From Phenylobacterium haematophilum (GTDB lineage Bacteria > Pseudomonadota > Alphaproteobacteria > Caulobacterales > Caulobacteraceae), in NCBI RefSeq assembly GCF_014196295.1, contig NZ_JACIDK010000005.1:124001-188000 (forward strand): a stretch of 64,000 nt of DNA, in the 5' to 3' direction. Under the pieces are notes generated by a model that saw only the letters and a list, made by a program, of their open reading frames with translations, had not been told where the DNA came from and made no database searches. Below are positions 19,626 through 29,021 of the stretch, piece after piece. The position numbers were made by a program, and so were the translations under genes. Positions within the stretch are counted from its first letter, which is position 1, and each line of letters opens with the position of its first letter.

Positions 19626-21554
19626 TTGCAGCGTAGCGTTCTGGCGGCCGCCGCATGGGCGGGCGTCCTCGGTTTTGTCGCGTCGGCGCAGGCCGCGCCG
19701 GCTCCCGCATCCGCCTACGGCAGGTTTCCGGCCCTCGCCGACGCGGCGATCTCCCCCGACGGCCGCCGCATCGGGATGCTCGGCGGCCAAGACGGCAAGC
19801 GCTTCGTCTCCATCGCCACCATCGACGAGCCGAACGTGCCGGTCTTGCCGCTGGGCGCGGGCGAGGGGCTCAGCCTGATCTGGTCCGGCGATGATCACCT
19901 GCTGCTGCGGACCGCATTCTGGTTCTCGCCTCGTCCCAAGGAGATGCACCGCTTCGAGCGCCACGTCTCCATCACGCCCGAGGCCAAGCTCGCCACGCGT
20001 CTGCTGGAGAACGAGACCTACTCCCAGCACTTCTACAATCAACCGATCATGGTCGCGCCCCAGGACGGCTCCGGCAGGATCGTCCTGCGCGGCGGGGCGA
20101 ACGGCGGCAACGAAGGCACGGTGATGGCGCTCTGGCGCGTCGATCCGGCCACCGGGCTTGGCGAAACCATCGCCAAGGGCGCAAGGACCACCCGGAGCTT
20201 CAGCGTCGATGCGACTGGCGCAGCACGCGTGCGCCACGACTACGACTCCAACCGCATCACCGACGTCGAGGCCATCCACCTCTCTCGACCGGGCCAGGGC
20301 GCGGCGCTCTGGACGCGGTTCTGGTCGACCAAGCTGGGCGGCCGCGAACGCTTCCTCGGTTACTCGGCGCCGGAGGACGCGGTCTACCTGTTCCTCGAAA
20401 GCGGGGAAATTGTCCGCCAGCCCACGAGCGGCGCGGCGGCGCAGGTCGTCGATCGCCCGGCGTCGGACACCTCGCCCTACATGCTGTGGGATCACATGCG
20501 GGCGGCGCCGCTGGCCATCGTCAGCGGGGGCGGCGCGACCGAGAGCTACAAGTGGCTCGACCCCGAACTCGGCGCCGTCCACACCTCGCTGAGCAAGATC
20601 CTCAAGGGCAAGGAGGTCTGGCTGCTCGACTGGTCGGCCGACCGCAACCGCGTCCTGTTCCACGTCAGTTCGCGGACCACGCCGGACGCGGTCTATCTTT
20701 ATGACCGCGGCCGAAAGGAAGTCTCCCTGCTGGGCGAGGAATATCCCGAGCTCAAGGACGCGCCGGTCGCTCAGGGCCGCTGGCTGTCGTTCAAAGCCCG
20801 CGACGGCAAGGACATCCAGGCCTATCTCACCCTGCCCCCGAACACGGCGCCGGGCGCCAGGCCGCCGCTGGTGGTGATGGCCGGCGAGGCGCCGGGCGTC
20901 GGCGGCCGCGCCAGCTTCGACTACATGGTCCAGTTCCTGGCCAGCCGCGGCTACGCCGTGCTGCAGCCCTATCACCGCGGCCTCTGGGGCTTCGGCGACG
21001 AGTTCTACGAGGCCGGCTTCGGCGAATGGGGCGGCAAGATGCAGACCGACCTGATCGACGCCGTCGCCGCCGTCTCGGGCGAGGTCGATGCGCGTCGCCC
21101 CTGCATCGTCGGCCACGACTTCGGCGGCTACACCGCCCTGACGGCGATCGCGCTGCAGCCGGAGTCCTGGCGGTGCGCGGCCTCGATGGGCGGGCTCTCG
21201 GACCTCGGGCTGATGATGTCCAAGCGCCGCTGGTTCTACGACTACGAGTCTCCGGCGCTGGAGCGGCTGCGCGAACGCATGGGCGGGACGGGGAAGAACA
21301 AGCTCAGCGGGGCCTCCCCGGCTCGCTTCGCCGGCAAGGTCGGCGGCCCGGTGCTGCTGATCCACGGCGACCAGGACACCGAGATCGATCCCGAGCAGTC
21401 GCAGGTGATGGCCGACGCGCTCAAGGCCGCCGGCAAGCCGGTCGAGCACATCGTCATGAAGGACGAGGCCCACTACTTCTCACGCGGGACCAATCGCGTG
21501 CAGATGCTGGAGGCTTTGGAAACCTTCCTGGCGAAGAGCTACGCGCCGAGCTGA
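19626..21554 (+). CDS. S9 peptidase-like protein lacking the catalytic serine
   Basis: This 642-residue secreted paralog of the next gene has a signal peptide (ending ASAQA), an N-terminal beta-propeller-like half with ISPDGRR, and a C-terminal alpha/beta-hydrolase half. The nucleophile elbow, normally GxSxGG, reads GHDFGGY with aspartate at position 498. The HGGP oxyanion motif seen in the paralog is replaced by AGEAPG. The acid (HGDQD) and base (EAHYF) residues remain. GHDxGG is the elbow of aspartate-nucleophile hydrolases such as epoxide hydrolases and haloalkane dehalogenases. It may therefore be a pseudo-peptidase or have new chemistry. The TTG start is supported by AGGGGG 8 bases upstream. 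Confidence 0.85.
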   Translation: MQRSVLAAAAWAGVLGFVASAQAAPAPASAYGRFPALADAAISPDGRRIGMLGGQDGKRFVSIATIDEPNVPVLPLGAGEGLSLIWSGDDHLLLRTAFWFSPRPKEMHRFERHVSITPEAKLATRLLENETYSQHFYNQPIMVAPQDGSGRIVLRGGANGGNEGTVMALWRVDPATGLGETIAKGARTTRSFSVDATGAARVRHDYDSNRITDVEAIHLSRPGQGAALWTRFWSTKLGGRERFLGYSAPEDAVYLFLESGEIVRQPTSGAAAQVVDRPASDTSPYMLWDHMRAAPLAIVSGGGATESYKWLDPELGAVHTSLSKILKGKEVWLLDWSADRNRVLFHVSSRTTPDAVYLYDRGRKEVSLLGEEYPELKDAPVAQGRWLSFKARDGKDIQAYLTLPPNTAPGARPPLVVMAGEAPGVGGRASFDYMVQFLASRGYAVLQPYHRGLWGFGDEFYEAGFGEWGGKMQTDLIDAVAAVSGEVDARRPCIVGHDFGGYTALTAIALQPESWRCAASMGGLSDLGLMMSKRRWFYDYESPALERLRERMGGTGKNKLSGASPARFAGKVGGPVLLIHGDQDTEIDPEQSQVMADALKAAGKPVEHIVMKDEAHYFSRGTNRVQMLEALETFLAKSYAPS

Positions 21555-21662
21555 CGCGAACTTGGGGGTGCGGCGCCCCGTCTGGTTGCGCGACTGCGCC
21601 GCATCCTTATAGAGCCGTTCCGGGGGACTTCGGCTCGGCCGCATCCAAGGAATAGCTCAGCC

Positions 21663-23600
21663 ATGCGTATCATCACGGCCGTCGCGCTCGCGACTCTCGC
21701 GGGCGCAGCCCATGCTGCGCCGCCGCCGGCCACGGCTTTTGGTCGCGTCCCGGCCGTCGTCGACACCGCCATTTCGCCCGACGGCCGCCGCGTCGCCCTG
21801 CTCGGCGGCACGTCCGAGCAGCGCTACGTCTCGATCGCCACCATCGACGATCCGAACATGCCGGCGCTGGCGCTCGGCGACGCCGAGGCCGTCGGCCTGA
21901 GCTGGGCCGGCAACGATCACGTCCTGGCCCGCATGGCCTACTGGCGCTCGGAAGGCCCGCGCCTGGCCTATCGCTTCGAGCGCAACGTCTCGATCAACAC
22001 CCAGGGCCAGGCCGTCTCGCGCCTGCTCGAAAGCGACGCCTTCTCGCAGTACCTCGTGACGCAGCCGGTGCTCGGGGTCGTCGCCGGGCCGCCGGCCAGC
22101 GTCTACGTGCTGGGCCTGACGCCGATCGAGGCCAACAGCGGCATGGACACCCGCATCAAGCGCAAGGGGACCGAAGGCTGGGCCTATGCGCTGATGAAGG
22201 TCGATCCCGCCACCGGCAAGGGCGTGCGCGTCGAGAAGGGCGACTCCGACACCATCCGCTGGGAGCTCAATCCGGCCGGCGAGGCCAAGGTGCGCCTGGA
22301 TATCGACGAGCTGACCCACAAGTTCGAGGTCTACGCCCGCTCAGGCGCCCGCGCCTGGACCCAGATCTGGCAGGGCGGCGACTATGAGAGCCGCCGACAG
22401 TACCTCGGCTATTCGGCCCCTGAGGACGCGATCTACCTGGCCATGGGCGACCGCATCGTCCGCAAGTCGCTGGTCGGCGGCGCCGAACAGCCAGTCGGCC
22501 AGCCGTTGAACGGCGTCTCGCCGAAGATGCTCTGGGATCCGCACCGCGTCGCGCCGGTCGCCATCATCGGCGGCGCGGAGAAGCCGGTCTACGAGTGGCT
22601 CGACGCCGACCTCGGCGCCACCCACGCGGCGTTGGCCAAGGCCTTCAAGGGCAAGGACGTCTCGCTCACCGACTGGTCGGCCGACCGCACCCGCTTCCTG
22701 GTCCGGGTGAGCTCGCCCGCCTCGCCGGGCGTCCGCTATCTGTTCGACAAGACTCGCAAGGAGCTCTCGCCGCTCGGCGAAGAGTACCCTGAGCTCAAGG
22801 ACACCGCCCTCGGCCAGACCAGCTGGATCACCTACAAGGCCCGCGACGGCCTTGAGATTCCGGCCTATCTGACCCTGCCGCCCGGCCTGGCGGCCGGCGC
22901 CAAGCCGCCGCTGATCGTGCTGCCGCACGGCGGCCCGACCGCGCGCGACCACTTCGACTTCGACTACATCGCCCAGTTCCTCGCCACCCGCGGCTACGCG
23001 GTGCTGCAGCCGCAGTTCCGCGGCTCCTGGGGCTTCGGCGCCGCCTTCGAGAACGCCGGGGCCGGCGAGTGGGGCGGCAAGATGCAGACCGACCTGCTCG
23101 ACGGGATCGCCGCCGTCGCCGACAAGGCCGACGCTGGCAAGGTCTGCGTCGTCGGGGCCAGCTTCGGCGGCTATGCGGCCCTGGCCGGGGCCACCATGCA
23201 CCCGGAGGCCTACAAGTGCGCCGCTTCGATCGCGGGCGTCGCCGACCTCGGCCTGTTGCTCGAACAGCTGTGGCGGACCTCGGGCGACGACTCCGCCGGC
23301 ATCGGCGAGCTGCGCGCCATGCTTGGCGCCGCCGACAAGGGCAAGCTGAACGCCACCTCGCCGGCCCTGCTGGTCAGCAAGGCCACCGCCCCGATCCTGC
23401 TGATCCACGGCGACCAGGACACCATCGTCGCCCCGCAGCAGTCGCAGGTCATGGCCAACGCGCTCAAGGCGGCCGGCAAGCCGGTCGAGTACGTCGTCCT
23501 GGCCGGCGAGAACCACTACATGACCCGCTCGGCGACCCGCACCCAGATGCTGCAGGCGCTGGAGACCTTTCTGGCCAAGCAGCTGCCAGTGACGAACTGA
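21663..23600 (+). CDS. S9 family prolyl oligopeptidase-like peptidase
   Basis: This 645-residue secreted peptidase has a signal peptide (MRIITAVALATLAGAAHA). The N-terminal half resembles a beta-propeller, and the C-terminal alpha/beta-hydrolase domain starts near residue 390. The triad is intact: S500 in GASFGGY, D586 in HGDQD and H618 in ENHYM. The oxyanion-side HGGP motif is also present. It should cleave peptides in the periplasm. It is a tandem duplicate of the upstream gene, 108 bases away, with near-identical stretches such as EEYPELKD and GEWGGKMQTDL. Cotranscription of the pair is likely. Confidence 0.93.
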   Translation: MRIITAVALATLAGAAHAAPPPATAFGRVPAVVDTAISPDGRRVALLGGTSEQRYVSIATIDDPNMPALALGDAEAVGLSWAGNDHVLARMAYWRSEGPRLAYRFERNVSINTQGQAVSRLLESDAFSQYLVTQPVLGVVAGPPASVYVLGLTPIEANSGMDTRIKRKGTEGWAYALMKVDPATGKGVRVEKGDSDTIRWELNPAGEAKVRLDIDELTHKFEVYARSGARAWTQIWQGGDYESRRQYLGYSAPEDAIYLAMGDRIVRKSLVGGAEQPVGQPLNGVSPKMLWDPHRVAPVAIIGGAEKPVYEWLDADLGATHAALAKAFKGKDVSLTDWSADRTRFLVRVSSPASPGVRYLFDKTRKELSPLGEEYPELKDTALGQTSWITYKARDGLEIPAYLTLPPGLAAGAKPPLIVLPHGGPTARDHFDFDYIAQFLATRGYAVLQPQFRGSWGFGAAFENAGAGEWGGKMQTDLLDGIAAVADKADAGKVCVVGASFGGYAALAGATMHPEAYKCAASIAGVADLGLLLEQLWRTSGDDSAGIGELRAMLGAADKGKLNATSPALLVSKATAPILLIHGDQDTIVAPQQSQVMANALKAAGKPVEYVVLAGENHYMTRSATRTQMLQALETFLAKQLPVTN

Positions 23601-23680
23601 CCCGTCTCCGGCCGTCGCCCTTGAGGCGGCGGCCGGGCTCTGGCATTCCGCCCTCACACTCAAAGCAAGGGCGACCCCGG

Positions 23681-24145
23681 ATGACTGAAACGCGCGGCCT
23701 GACGGCGACCTTCAAGCGCTGGGAAGGCAACCACGATCTGCCGCTGCCCGCCTACGCCACCGCCGGCGCCGCCGGCTTCGACTTCCGCGCCGCCGTGCCC
23801 GAGGGCGAAACGGTGACCATCGAGCCGAACGCCCGGGCGCTGATCCCGACCGGCTTCGCGGTCGCCCTGCCGATCGGCTACGAGATGCAGATCCGGCCGC
23901 GTTCGGGCCTGGCCGCGAAGAACGGCGTCTCCATCGTCAACACGCCCGGCACCGTCGACTGCGACTATCGCGGCCAGATCCTCGTCTGCCTGATCAATCT
24001 CGGCGCCGAGGCCTTCCACGTCCGCCGCGGCGACCGCATCGCCCAGGGGATCATCGCCGCCGCCCCGCAATGGACCCTGGTCGAGGCCGACGAGCTCGAC
24101 GACACCGTCCGCGGCGCCGGCGGCCACGGCTCCACCGGCGTCTAG
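23681..24145 (+). CDS. dut: deoxyuridine 5'-triphosphate nucleotidohydrolase
   Basis: dUTPase converts dUTP to dUMP and pyrophosphate, keeping uracil out of DNA and feeding thymidylate synthesis. The 154-residue trimeric-type protein shows all five motifs: AGFDF (usually AGxDL), RPRSGLA, GTVDCDYRG, DRIAQ and the C-terminal RGAGGHGSTG. The ATG at 23681 gives the family's usual length; the longer open frame upstream is antisense-like extension into the S9 gene. In many alphaproteobacteria dut lies beside coaBC; here coaBC is 8 kb away. It ends exactly where the convergent TonB receptor gene ends, with no space for a separate terminator. Confidence 0.96.
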   Translation: MTETRGLTATFKRWEGNHDLPLPAYATAGAAGFDFRAAVPEGETVTIEPNARALIPTGFAVALPIGYEMQIRPRSGLAAKNGVSIVNTPGTVDCDYRGQILVCLINLGAEAFHVRRGDRIAQGIIAAAPQWTLVEADELDDTVRGAGGHGSTGV

Positions 24146-26155
24146 CTAGTTGAACGCCTTGCGGACGCTGAGCCGCACGTTGCGATAGCTCTCCTCGTCG
24201 CGCCGCTCGGCGTAGACGAGGTCGGCGACGTGCCGCAGCCCGGCGTGCACGTCCCGCTCGCTCCAGGCGCTGCGGCCGGTCAGGTTGTTGACCTCCAGCC
24301 GCAGGGTCACGTCGGCGCGCGGCGAATAGTCGACGAAGGCCGAGGCCCACGGTTCGGCGCCGCTGACCTCGGTCCCGTCGAAGCGGTAGGCGGTCTTGTC
24401 GGTGAAGCCCGACAGGTTGACGCCCCAGGTGGCGTTCCACTCCGGCAGGTCCTGGGTGAAGGCCGCGTTCCACTCCAGCGCCGACTGGCCCGAATAGCTG
24501 CGATGCTCGCCGGTCGCCGCGTCGGTGACTTCGGACCGCACCGCCTTGAGCCCGGCCTTCAGCAGCCCGCCTGAAATGCCGCCGGCGTCCAGCGGCACGG
24601 TCGAGTTCACCTCGAGCATCTGGCGCAGGCCCGGGCCGACATTGCTGCGCGCGTCGAAAAGGCCGTTGGGACCGGCGACCGGCGCCAGGCCGATGACGTC
24701 CTCGATCTGTTCGTGGCGCAGGATCGCCGCCAGCGCCCCGCGGCCGGCGAACCGCTGCTCGAAGGCGACCTCCGTCCGCAGGGTCTGGGTCGGGGCCAGC
24801 ATGCCCGCCCCGGCGGTCACCACGCCGGTGTACATGTTCACCGAGGCGACGAAGTCGTTGAAGTTCAGCTGCCCGACTTCGCGCTCGATCCGTATACGGA
24901 CCAACTGTTGCGCGTTGGGCGTCCAGGTCAGCGCCGCCGACGGCTTGGCGAACTCCAGGCCCTGCTCCTCGCCACGGCCGGGATCCAGCACCGAGGCCTC
25001 GAAGCGCAGGCCGGCCTCCAGCGCCAGCATCGGCGAGGGTTGCCACACCCCCGTCGCGAAGCCGTCGCCGCGCCGTTCCTCGACTCGCGCCTGCGACCCC
25101 GGCGCCGGGACCAGGGCCCCGCCGACCATCAGCGCGCTGTCGCCCTCCAGCCAGTTGAACGCGGCCTCGAGGCCCGTCTCCAGCGACAGCGCGTCCCAGC
25201 CATGGAAGCGCAGCACCGCACGTCCGACCGTCTCCCCGGACTCGTCGAACCGGCGATAGCCGACGGTCTTGGCGGCGGTCACCGACGTCGCCCGCGTCTC
25301 GTTGGTGCGCCACGAGCGCAGCGCCACGGTCTCCAGCTCGACCCCGCCGCCCAGCGGCGCGACATAGCGGCCGCCGAACTCGCCGCCTGCCCCGCGATAG
25401 GCTTCCTTGAGCAGGCCAGAGCCGGCCGGATAGTCGAAGGCGTCGCGCTCGGTCACGTCGGTGATCTCGCGATAGCCGCGGATGTTCAGCCGCACGTCGC
25501 CCAGCGGTAGGGCGGTTTCGTAGGCGGCCGAACCGACCACCTCCTCGCCCGGCTTGTCGCTGTCGATCCGCGAGTCCATCAGCAGCCGCCCGTCGCCGGC
25601 GGTGCGCACCCGGTGCGTGCCGCGGCGGTCGTGCGCGTCGCCGCGCTCGTAGCTGGCGGCCGCCTCGAACACGTGGGCGCCCAGCCGCGCGGCCAGATCA
25701 GCCGCGACCTCGCCCTCGTTGCGGCCCTCGGCGTCGAGCGTCAGGGTGTCGGAGACCGTGACCGTCCCGCTGATCCCGCCGCGCGGATCGCGGATGACAT
25801 TGGCCACCACCGGCTTGCGCTGCATGTCGATCCCGGGCGCGCCGCCGCGGATCACGTCGATGCGGATCACCTGGTCGGCCGGGATGCGGGCCAGCACGTC
25901 GCTCAGCGAGTCGCTTTTGGACGAGGGCCGGCGCCCATCGATCAGCACGTTGCCGGCCGCGCCCGACAGGCCGCGCACGGCGCCGCCGCCGTCGAAGGCG
26001 AAGCCGGGAATGCGGTCGATCATCGCCTTGGCGTCGCCCGGCCGCGAGGCGGCGAAGAAGCCGGCGTCATAGCTGGTCACCGCCTGGTCGGCGGGCGCGG
26101 CGCCGGCGTCCTGGGTCAGGGCCGCAGCCAGCAAGGCGATCGACAGTACTCCCAC
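24146..26155 (-). CDS. TonB-dependent outer membrane receptor
   Basis: This 669-residue receptor begins with a short signal peptide (MGVLSIALLAAALTQDAGA), then a plug domain (about residues 30-120: GAVRGLSGAAGNVLIDGRRP, IRIDVIRGGAPGIDM) and a beta-barrel. The C-terminus (VRLSVRKAFN) has the usual terminal strand with an aromatic residue next to last. No long N-terminal signalling extension is present. The GTG at 26155 has AGGGGGA upstream. The ligand is not evident; it adjoins the glycolate oxidase cluster on the same strand, 73 bases beyond the cytochrome c gene's end, but it is upstream-independent of it. Family assignment is firm, substrate open. Confidence 0.88.
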   Translation of the reverse strand: MGVLSIALLAAALTQDAGAAPADQAVTSYDAGFFAASRPGDAKAMIDRIPGFAFDGGGAVRGLSGAAGNVLIDGRRPSSKSDSLSDVLARIPADQVIRIDVIRGGAPGIDMQRKPVVANVIRDPRGGISGTVTVSDTLTLDAEGRNEGEVAADLAARLGAHVFEAAASYERGDAHDRRGTHRVRTAGDGRLLMDSRIDSDKPGEEVVGSAAYETALPLGDVRLNIRGYREITDVTERDAFDYPAGSGLLKEAYRGAGGEFGGRYVAPLGGGVELETVALRSWRTNETRATSVTAAKTVGYRRFDESGETVGRAVLRFHGWDALSLETGLEAAFNWLEGDSALMVGGALVPAPGSQARVEERRGDGFATGVWQPSPMLALEAGLRFEASVLDPGRGEEQGLEFAKPSAALTWTPNAQQLVRIRIEREVGQLNFNDFVASVNMYTGVVTAGAGMLAPTQTLRTEVAFEQRFAGRGALAAILRHEQIEDVIGLAPVAGPNGLFDARSNVGPGLRQMLEVNSTVPLDAGGISGGLLKAGLKAVRSEVTDAATGEHRSYSGQSALEWNAAFTQDLPEWNATWGVNLSGFTDKTAYRFDGTEVSGAEPWASAFVDYSPRADVTLRLEVNNLTGRSAWSERDVHAGLRHVADLVYAERRDEESYRNVRLSVRKAFN

Positions 26156-26228
26156 GCGCGTCCCCCTTCCGAACTAGCCGCGTGATCTACGGCTGAGTAC
26201 GGCGAATGTCTACGGCGCGAACGGCGGT

Positions 26229-26510
26229 TTATCGCCCTCCCGAGCCCTCAACCGGTAACGCTTTCTGGAGGTAGGCCACGATCGCCGCCTGATCGGCGCT
26301 CGAAGCCTCGGCGCCCTTCTCGACCATCGCCTGGACGACGTCGATCCAGGCGGCGGTCTTCTGGCTGCGATGCACCAGCACATCGGCCTCATGGCAGCCG
26401 GTGCAGACCCGCACCGTCTCGGCCCGCCCCGGTCCCGCCGGCAGGTCGTCCGGCCTCTGTGCGGACGCGCCGGTGGCGGCGATCAGGACAAGCAGCGCCA
26501 GCCGCCTCAC
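26229..26510 (-). CDS. small periplasmic c-type cytochrome, glc operon
   Basis: This 93-residue protein has a signal peptide (ending ATGASA) and one heme site, CTGCH at residues 36-40. The pattern around it (R near residue 48, a tryptophan, then VVQAMVEKG) resembles the small cytochrome modules found with quinoprotein dehydrogenases. M61 is a candidate axial ligand. The GTG start overlaps the glcF stop as GTGA, so it is the last gene of glcD-glcE-glcF-cytochrome c. An inferred role is to accept electrons leaving the glycolate oxidase, which would need a path across the membrane. Confidence 0.82.
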   Translation of the reverse strand: MRRLALLVLIAATGASAQRPDDLPAGPGRAETVRVCTGCHEADVLVHRSQKTAAWIDVVQAMVEKGAEASSADQAAIVAYLQKALPVEGSGGR

Positions 26511-27802
26511 AAGCGGCCCGCCAGCGCCGCCGGCGCAGGACCGCCCGCCGCCCAGTCGAGCAACTCGACCGTGTGCACCACCGGCACGCCCGAGCCGCCG
26601 GCGATCTGGGTCAGGCAGCCGATGTTGCCCGCGGCGATCACGTCCGGCTTCGTCGCCTCGAGATTGGCGACCTTGCGCTCGCGCAGGCGTCCGGCCAGCT
26701 CCGGCTGCAGGAGGTTGTAGGTTCCCGCCGATCCGCAGCAGATATGCGGCTCGATCGGCTCGACGATCGTCAAACCTGCCGCTTGCAGCAAGGCCTTGGG
26801 AACATTGCCGATTTGCTGGCCGTGCTGCAGCGAGCAGGCCGAGTGGTAGGCGACGCGCAACGGCGGGATCCCGACCTGCGGCAGCGGTCCAAGTCCTTGA
26901 AGAAGCTCGGTAATGTCCTTGGCCAGCGCTGAGACCCTGGCCGCCCGCTCAGCCCATTCGGCAGATTCCCGGAAGACGAAGCCGTAATCCTTCACGGTAG
27001 TCCCGCATCCGGAGGCCGTGACGATGATCGCGTCGAGCCCCTCGCCGTCGATTTCACGGGTCCATGCGGCGATGTTGGCCTGGGCCAGAACGTGCGAGCG
27101 ATCGGCCTTGCCGAGGTGGTGCGGCAGCGCCCCGCAGCAGCCCGACCCGGACGCGGTGACCACCTCGACCCCAAGGCGGTTCAGCAGCCGGATCGCGGCG
27201 GTGTTGATCTCGGGCGCCAGCACCGGCTGGGCGCAGCCGGCCAGCAGCGCCACCCGCGCCCGCCGCTCGCCCACGGCCTTGAAAACTTGCGCCTTTTCAG
27301 AGGGATCTGGCGCCGGCAACCGCGCGGGGGCCATCGCCGCCATGCCCTTCAGCCGCCCGGGCAGCAGCCCGGCTAACGGCCGCCCGACCTGGGCCAGCCG
27401 CAGCGCCGCACGGAACAGCGCCCGGTCCGGCAGCACCCGCGCCAGCATTCCGCGCAGAAAACGCTCCGGCCACGGACGAACATGATGCTCCTCGATATAG
27501 GCCCGGGCGTGATCGACCAGGTGCATGTAGTTCACGCCCGACGGGCAGGTGGTCATGCAGGACAGGCAGGAGAGGCAGCGGTCGACGTGCTTGACGGCCC
27601 GCGGCGACGGCGGCCCGCCCTTCTCGAGCATCTCCTTCATCAGGTAGATTCGGCCCCGCGGGCTGTCGAGCTCGTCGCCCAGCAGCAGGTAGGTCGGGCA
27701 GGTCGAGGTGCAGAACCCGCAATGCACGCAGGTGCGAATGATCTTTTCCGACGCCGCCGTATCCGGGTCGGCCAGTTGCGCGGGCGAGAAGCTGGTCTGC
27801 AT
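26507..27802 (-). CDS. glcF: glycolate oxidase iron-sulfur subunit
   Basis: This 431-residue subunit of the GlcDEF complex carries electrons from the flavin subunits. It has two N-terminal [4Fe-4S] motifs, CVHCGFCTSTCP (near residue 25) and CLSCLSCMTTCP (near residue 75), and two C-terminal CCG-type motifs (GSGCCGALPHH and HICCGSAGTYN), as in heterodisulfide reductase-like subunits. The length matches E. coli GlcF (407 residues). The ATG shares its first base with the glcE stop (TGATG). The stop overlaps the cytochrome c start. The operon is probably under the divergent GntR regulator. Confidence 0.95.
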   Translation of the reverse strand: MQTSFSPAQLADPDTAASEKIIRTCVHCGFCTSTCPTYLLLGDELDSPRGRIYLMKEMLEKGGPPSPRAVKHVDRCLSCLSCMTTCPSGVNYMHLVDHARAYIEEHHVRPWPERFLRGMLARVLPDRALFRAALRLAQVGRPLAGLLPGRLKGMAAMAPARLPAPDPSEKAQVFKAVGERRARVALLAGCAQPVLAPEINTAAIRLLNRLGVEVVTASGSGCCGALPHHLGKADRSHVLAQANIAAWTREIDGEGLDAIIVTASGCGTTVKDYGFVFRESAEWAERAARVSALAKDITELLQGLGPLPQVGIPPLRVAYHSACSLQHGQQIGNVPKALLQAAGLTIVEPIEPHICCGSAGTYNLLQPELAGRLRERKVANLEATKPDVIAAGNIGCLTQIAGGSGVPVVHTVELLDWAAGGPAPAALAGRL

Positions 27803-29019
27803 CAGGCGTACATCCGGCCGGGATTGAAGATGCGCTGCGGGTCGAACTGCGCCCGCACCCGCTCGGTCAGCGCCGCGACGCCGGGCGCCAACGGTTGGAA
27901 CGGCGCAACCTGCGCCCGCACGTCAGCGTCAGCGCGCATCAGCGTCGCATGGGCCTCGCCGCCCGCGACCTGCGCCAGCACCTCGCGCACGCGGCCCGCG
28001 TGAGCGTCGGGCGCGGCCGGTAGCTCCAGCCACACCGCGCCGCCGCCCCAGTCGTAGAAGCAGCGGCCAGAGAGTTCGTCCGCCAGCCGACGGCCGACAG
28101 CCGCGCCCATCATCGGAGGAACCGACAGCTTCCAGATCTGACCCTCGCCGCCGACGAAGGCCGAGGCGTCGGCAATCTCCTTCCAGGCCAGGTGCGAGGC
28201 CTCGCGGTCCAGCACCGCCTGCCGCGCCTCGGCCGACAGCACGTCGGTCAGGTGCGCGATCCGCGCTGTCACCGACGGGCCGACGCCCTCGACCCGCAGC
28301 AGCGTCACCGCGCCGTGGGCGGCCGAAAGCTCCCCGACCTGCGAGCGCGCGGCGACGTCGGCCGGCAGGTGCGCGGCCGACGACACCTGGGCCGGACAGC
28401 CCAGCGCCTTGGACATGACGCCCATCGCCGCTTCGTCCGACAGGCCGCGGATCGCCAGGGTCTGCGCCTGCGGCGGCGCCGGCAGCACCTTCAAGGTCAA
28501 CTCGGTGACCGCGCAGAGCGTGCCGAAGCTGCCGGTCGCCAGCTTGGCGACGTCGAAGCCGGTGACGTTCTTGACCACGCGGCCGCCGGCCGCGAACGCC
28601 TCGCCGAAGCCGTTGACGCCCTTGATCCCCAGGCAGTGGTCGCGCGGCCCGCCCGCGGTCAGCCGGCGCGGCCCGCCGCGGCCGGTCATCATCGCCCCGC
28701 CCACCGTGCCTTGCCCCGCTGCAAGCCCCCACAGGGGCCCGAAGTCCGGCGGCTCGAAGGCCAGGCATTGTCCGGCCTCCGCCAACATGGCCGCGATCTG
28801 CGCCATCGGCGTCGCCGGCTCTACCGCCAGGATCAGCTCCTCGGGCTGGTAGGTGACGACACGGTTCAGCGCCGACAGGTCCAGCACCTCGTCCGCCGCC
28901 ACCGGCCGCCCGAAGCCGCGCCGCGTGCCGGTTCCGACCAGCTCCAGCGTCCGCCCCTGGGCTAGGGCGTCGGCGACAGCGACCCGCGCCTCGTCCGCAG
29001 TCTTGGGGGTCCAGGCCAC
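27802..29019 (-). CDS. glcE: glycolate oxidase FAD-binding subunit GlcE
   Basis: This 405-residue subunit has the FAD-binding type 4 (vanillyl-alcohol oxidase-like) fold. Visible features are ELVGTGTRRGFGRP, LAFEPPDFG, GQGTVGGAMMTGRGG, VKNVTGFDVAKLATGSFGTL and the C-terminal FDPQRIFNPGRM. It pairs with GlcD in the heterotrimeric oxidase converting glycolate to glyoxylate. The GTG at 29019 is used: it lies 2 bases after the glcD stop, and upstream in-frame codons fall inside glcD. It is longer than E. coli GlcE (350 residues), mainly in the C-terminal half. Confidence 0.94.
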   Translation of the reverse strand: MAWTPKTADEARVAVADALAQGRTLELVGTGTRRGFGRPVAADEVLDLSALNRVVTYQPEELILAVEPATPMAQIAAMLAEAGQCLAFEPPDFGPLWGLAAGQGTVGGAMMTGRGGPRRLTAGGPRDHCLGIKGVNGFGEAFAAGGRVVKNVTGFDVAKLATGSFGTLCAVTELTLKVLPAPPQAQTLAIRGLSDEAAMGVMSKALGCPAQVSSAAHLPADVAARSQVGELSAAHGAVTLLRVEGVGPSVTARIAHLTDVLSAEARQAVLDREASHLAWKEIADASAFVGGEGQIWKLSVPPMMGAAVGRRLADELSGRCFYDWGGGAVWLELPAAPDAHAGRVREVLAQVAGGEAHATLMRADADVRAQVAPFQPLAPGVAALTERVRAQFDPQRIFNPGRMYA

Positions 29020-29021
29020 GG

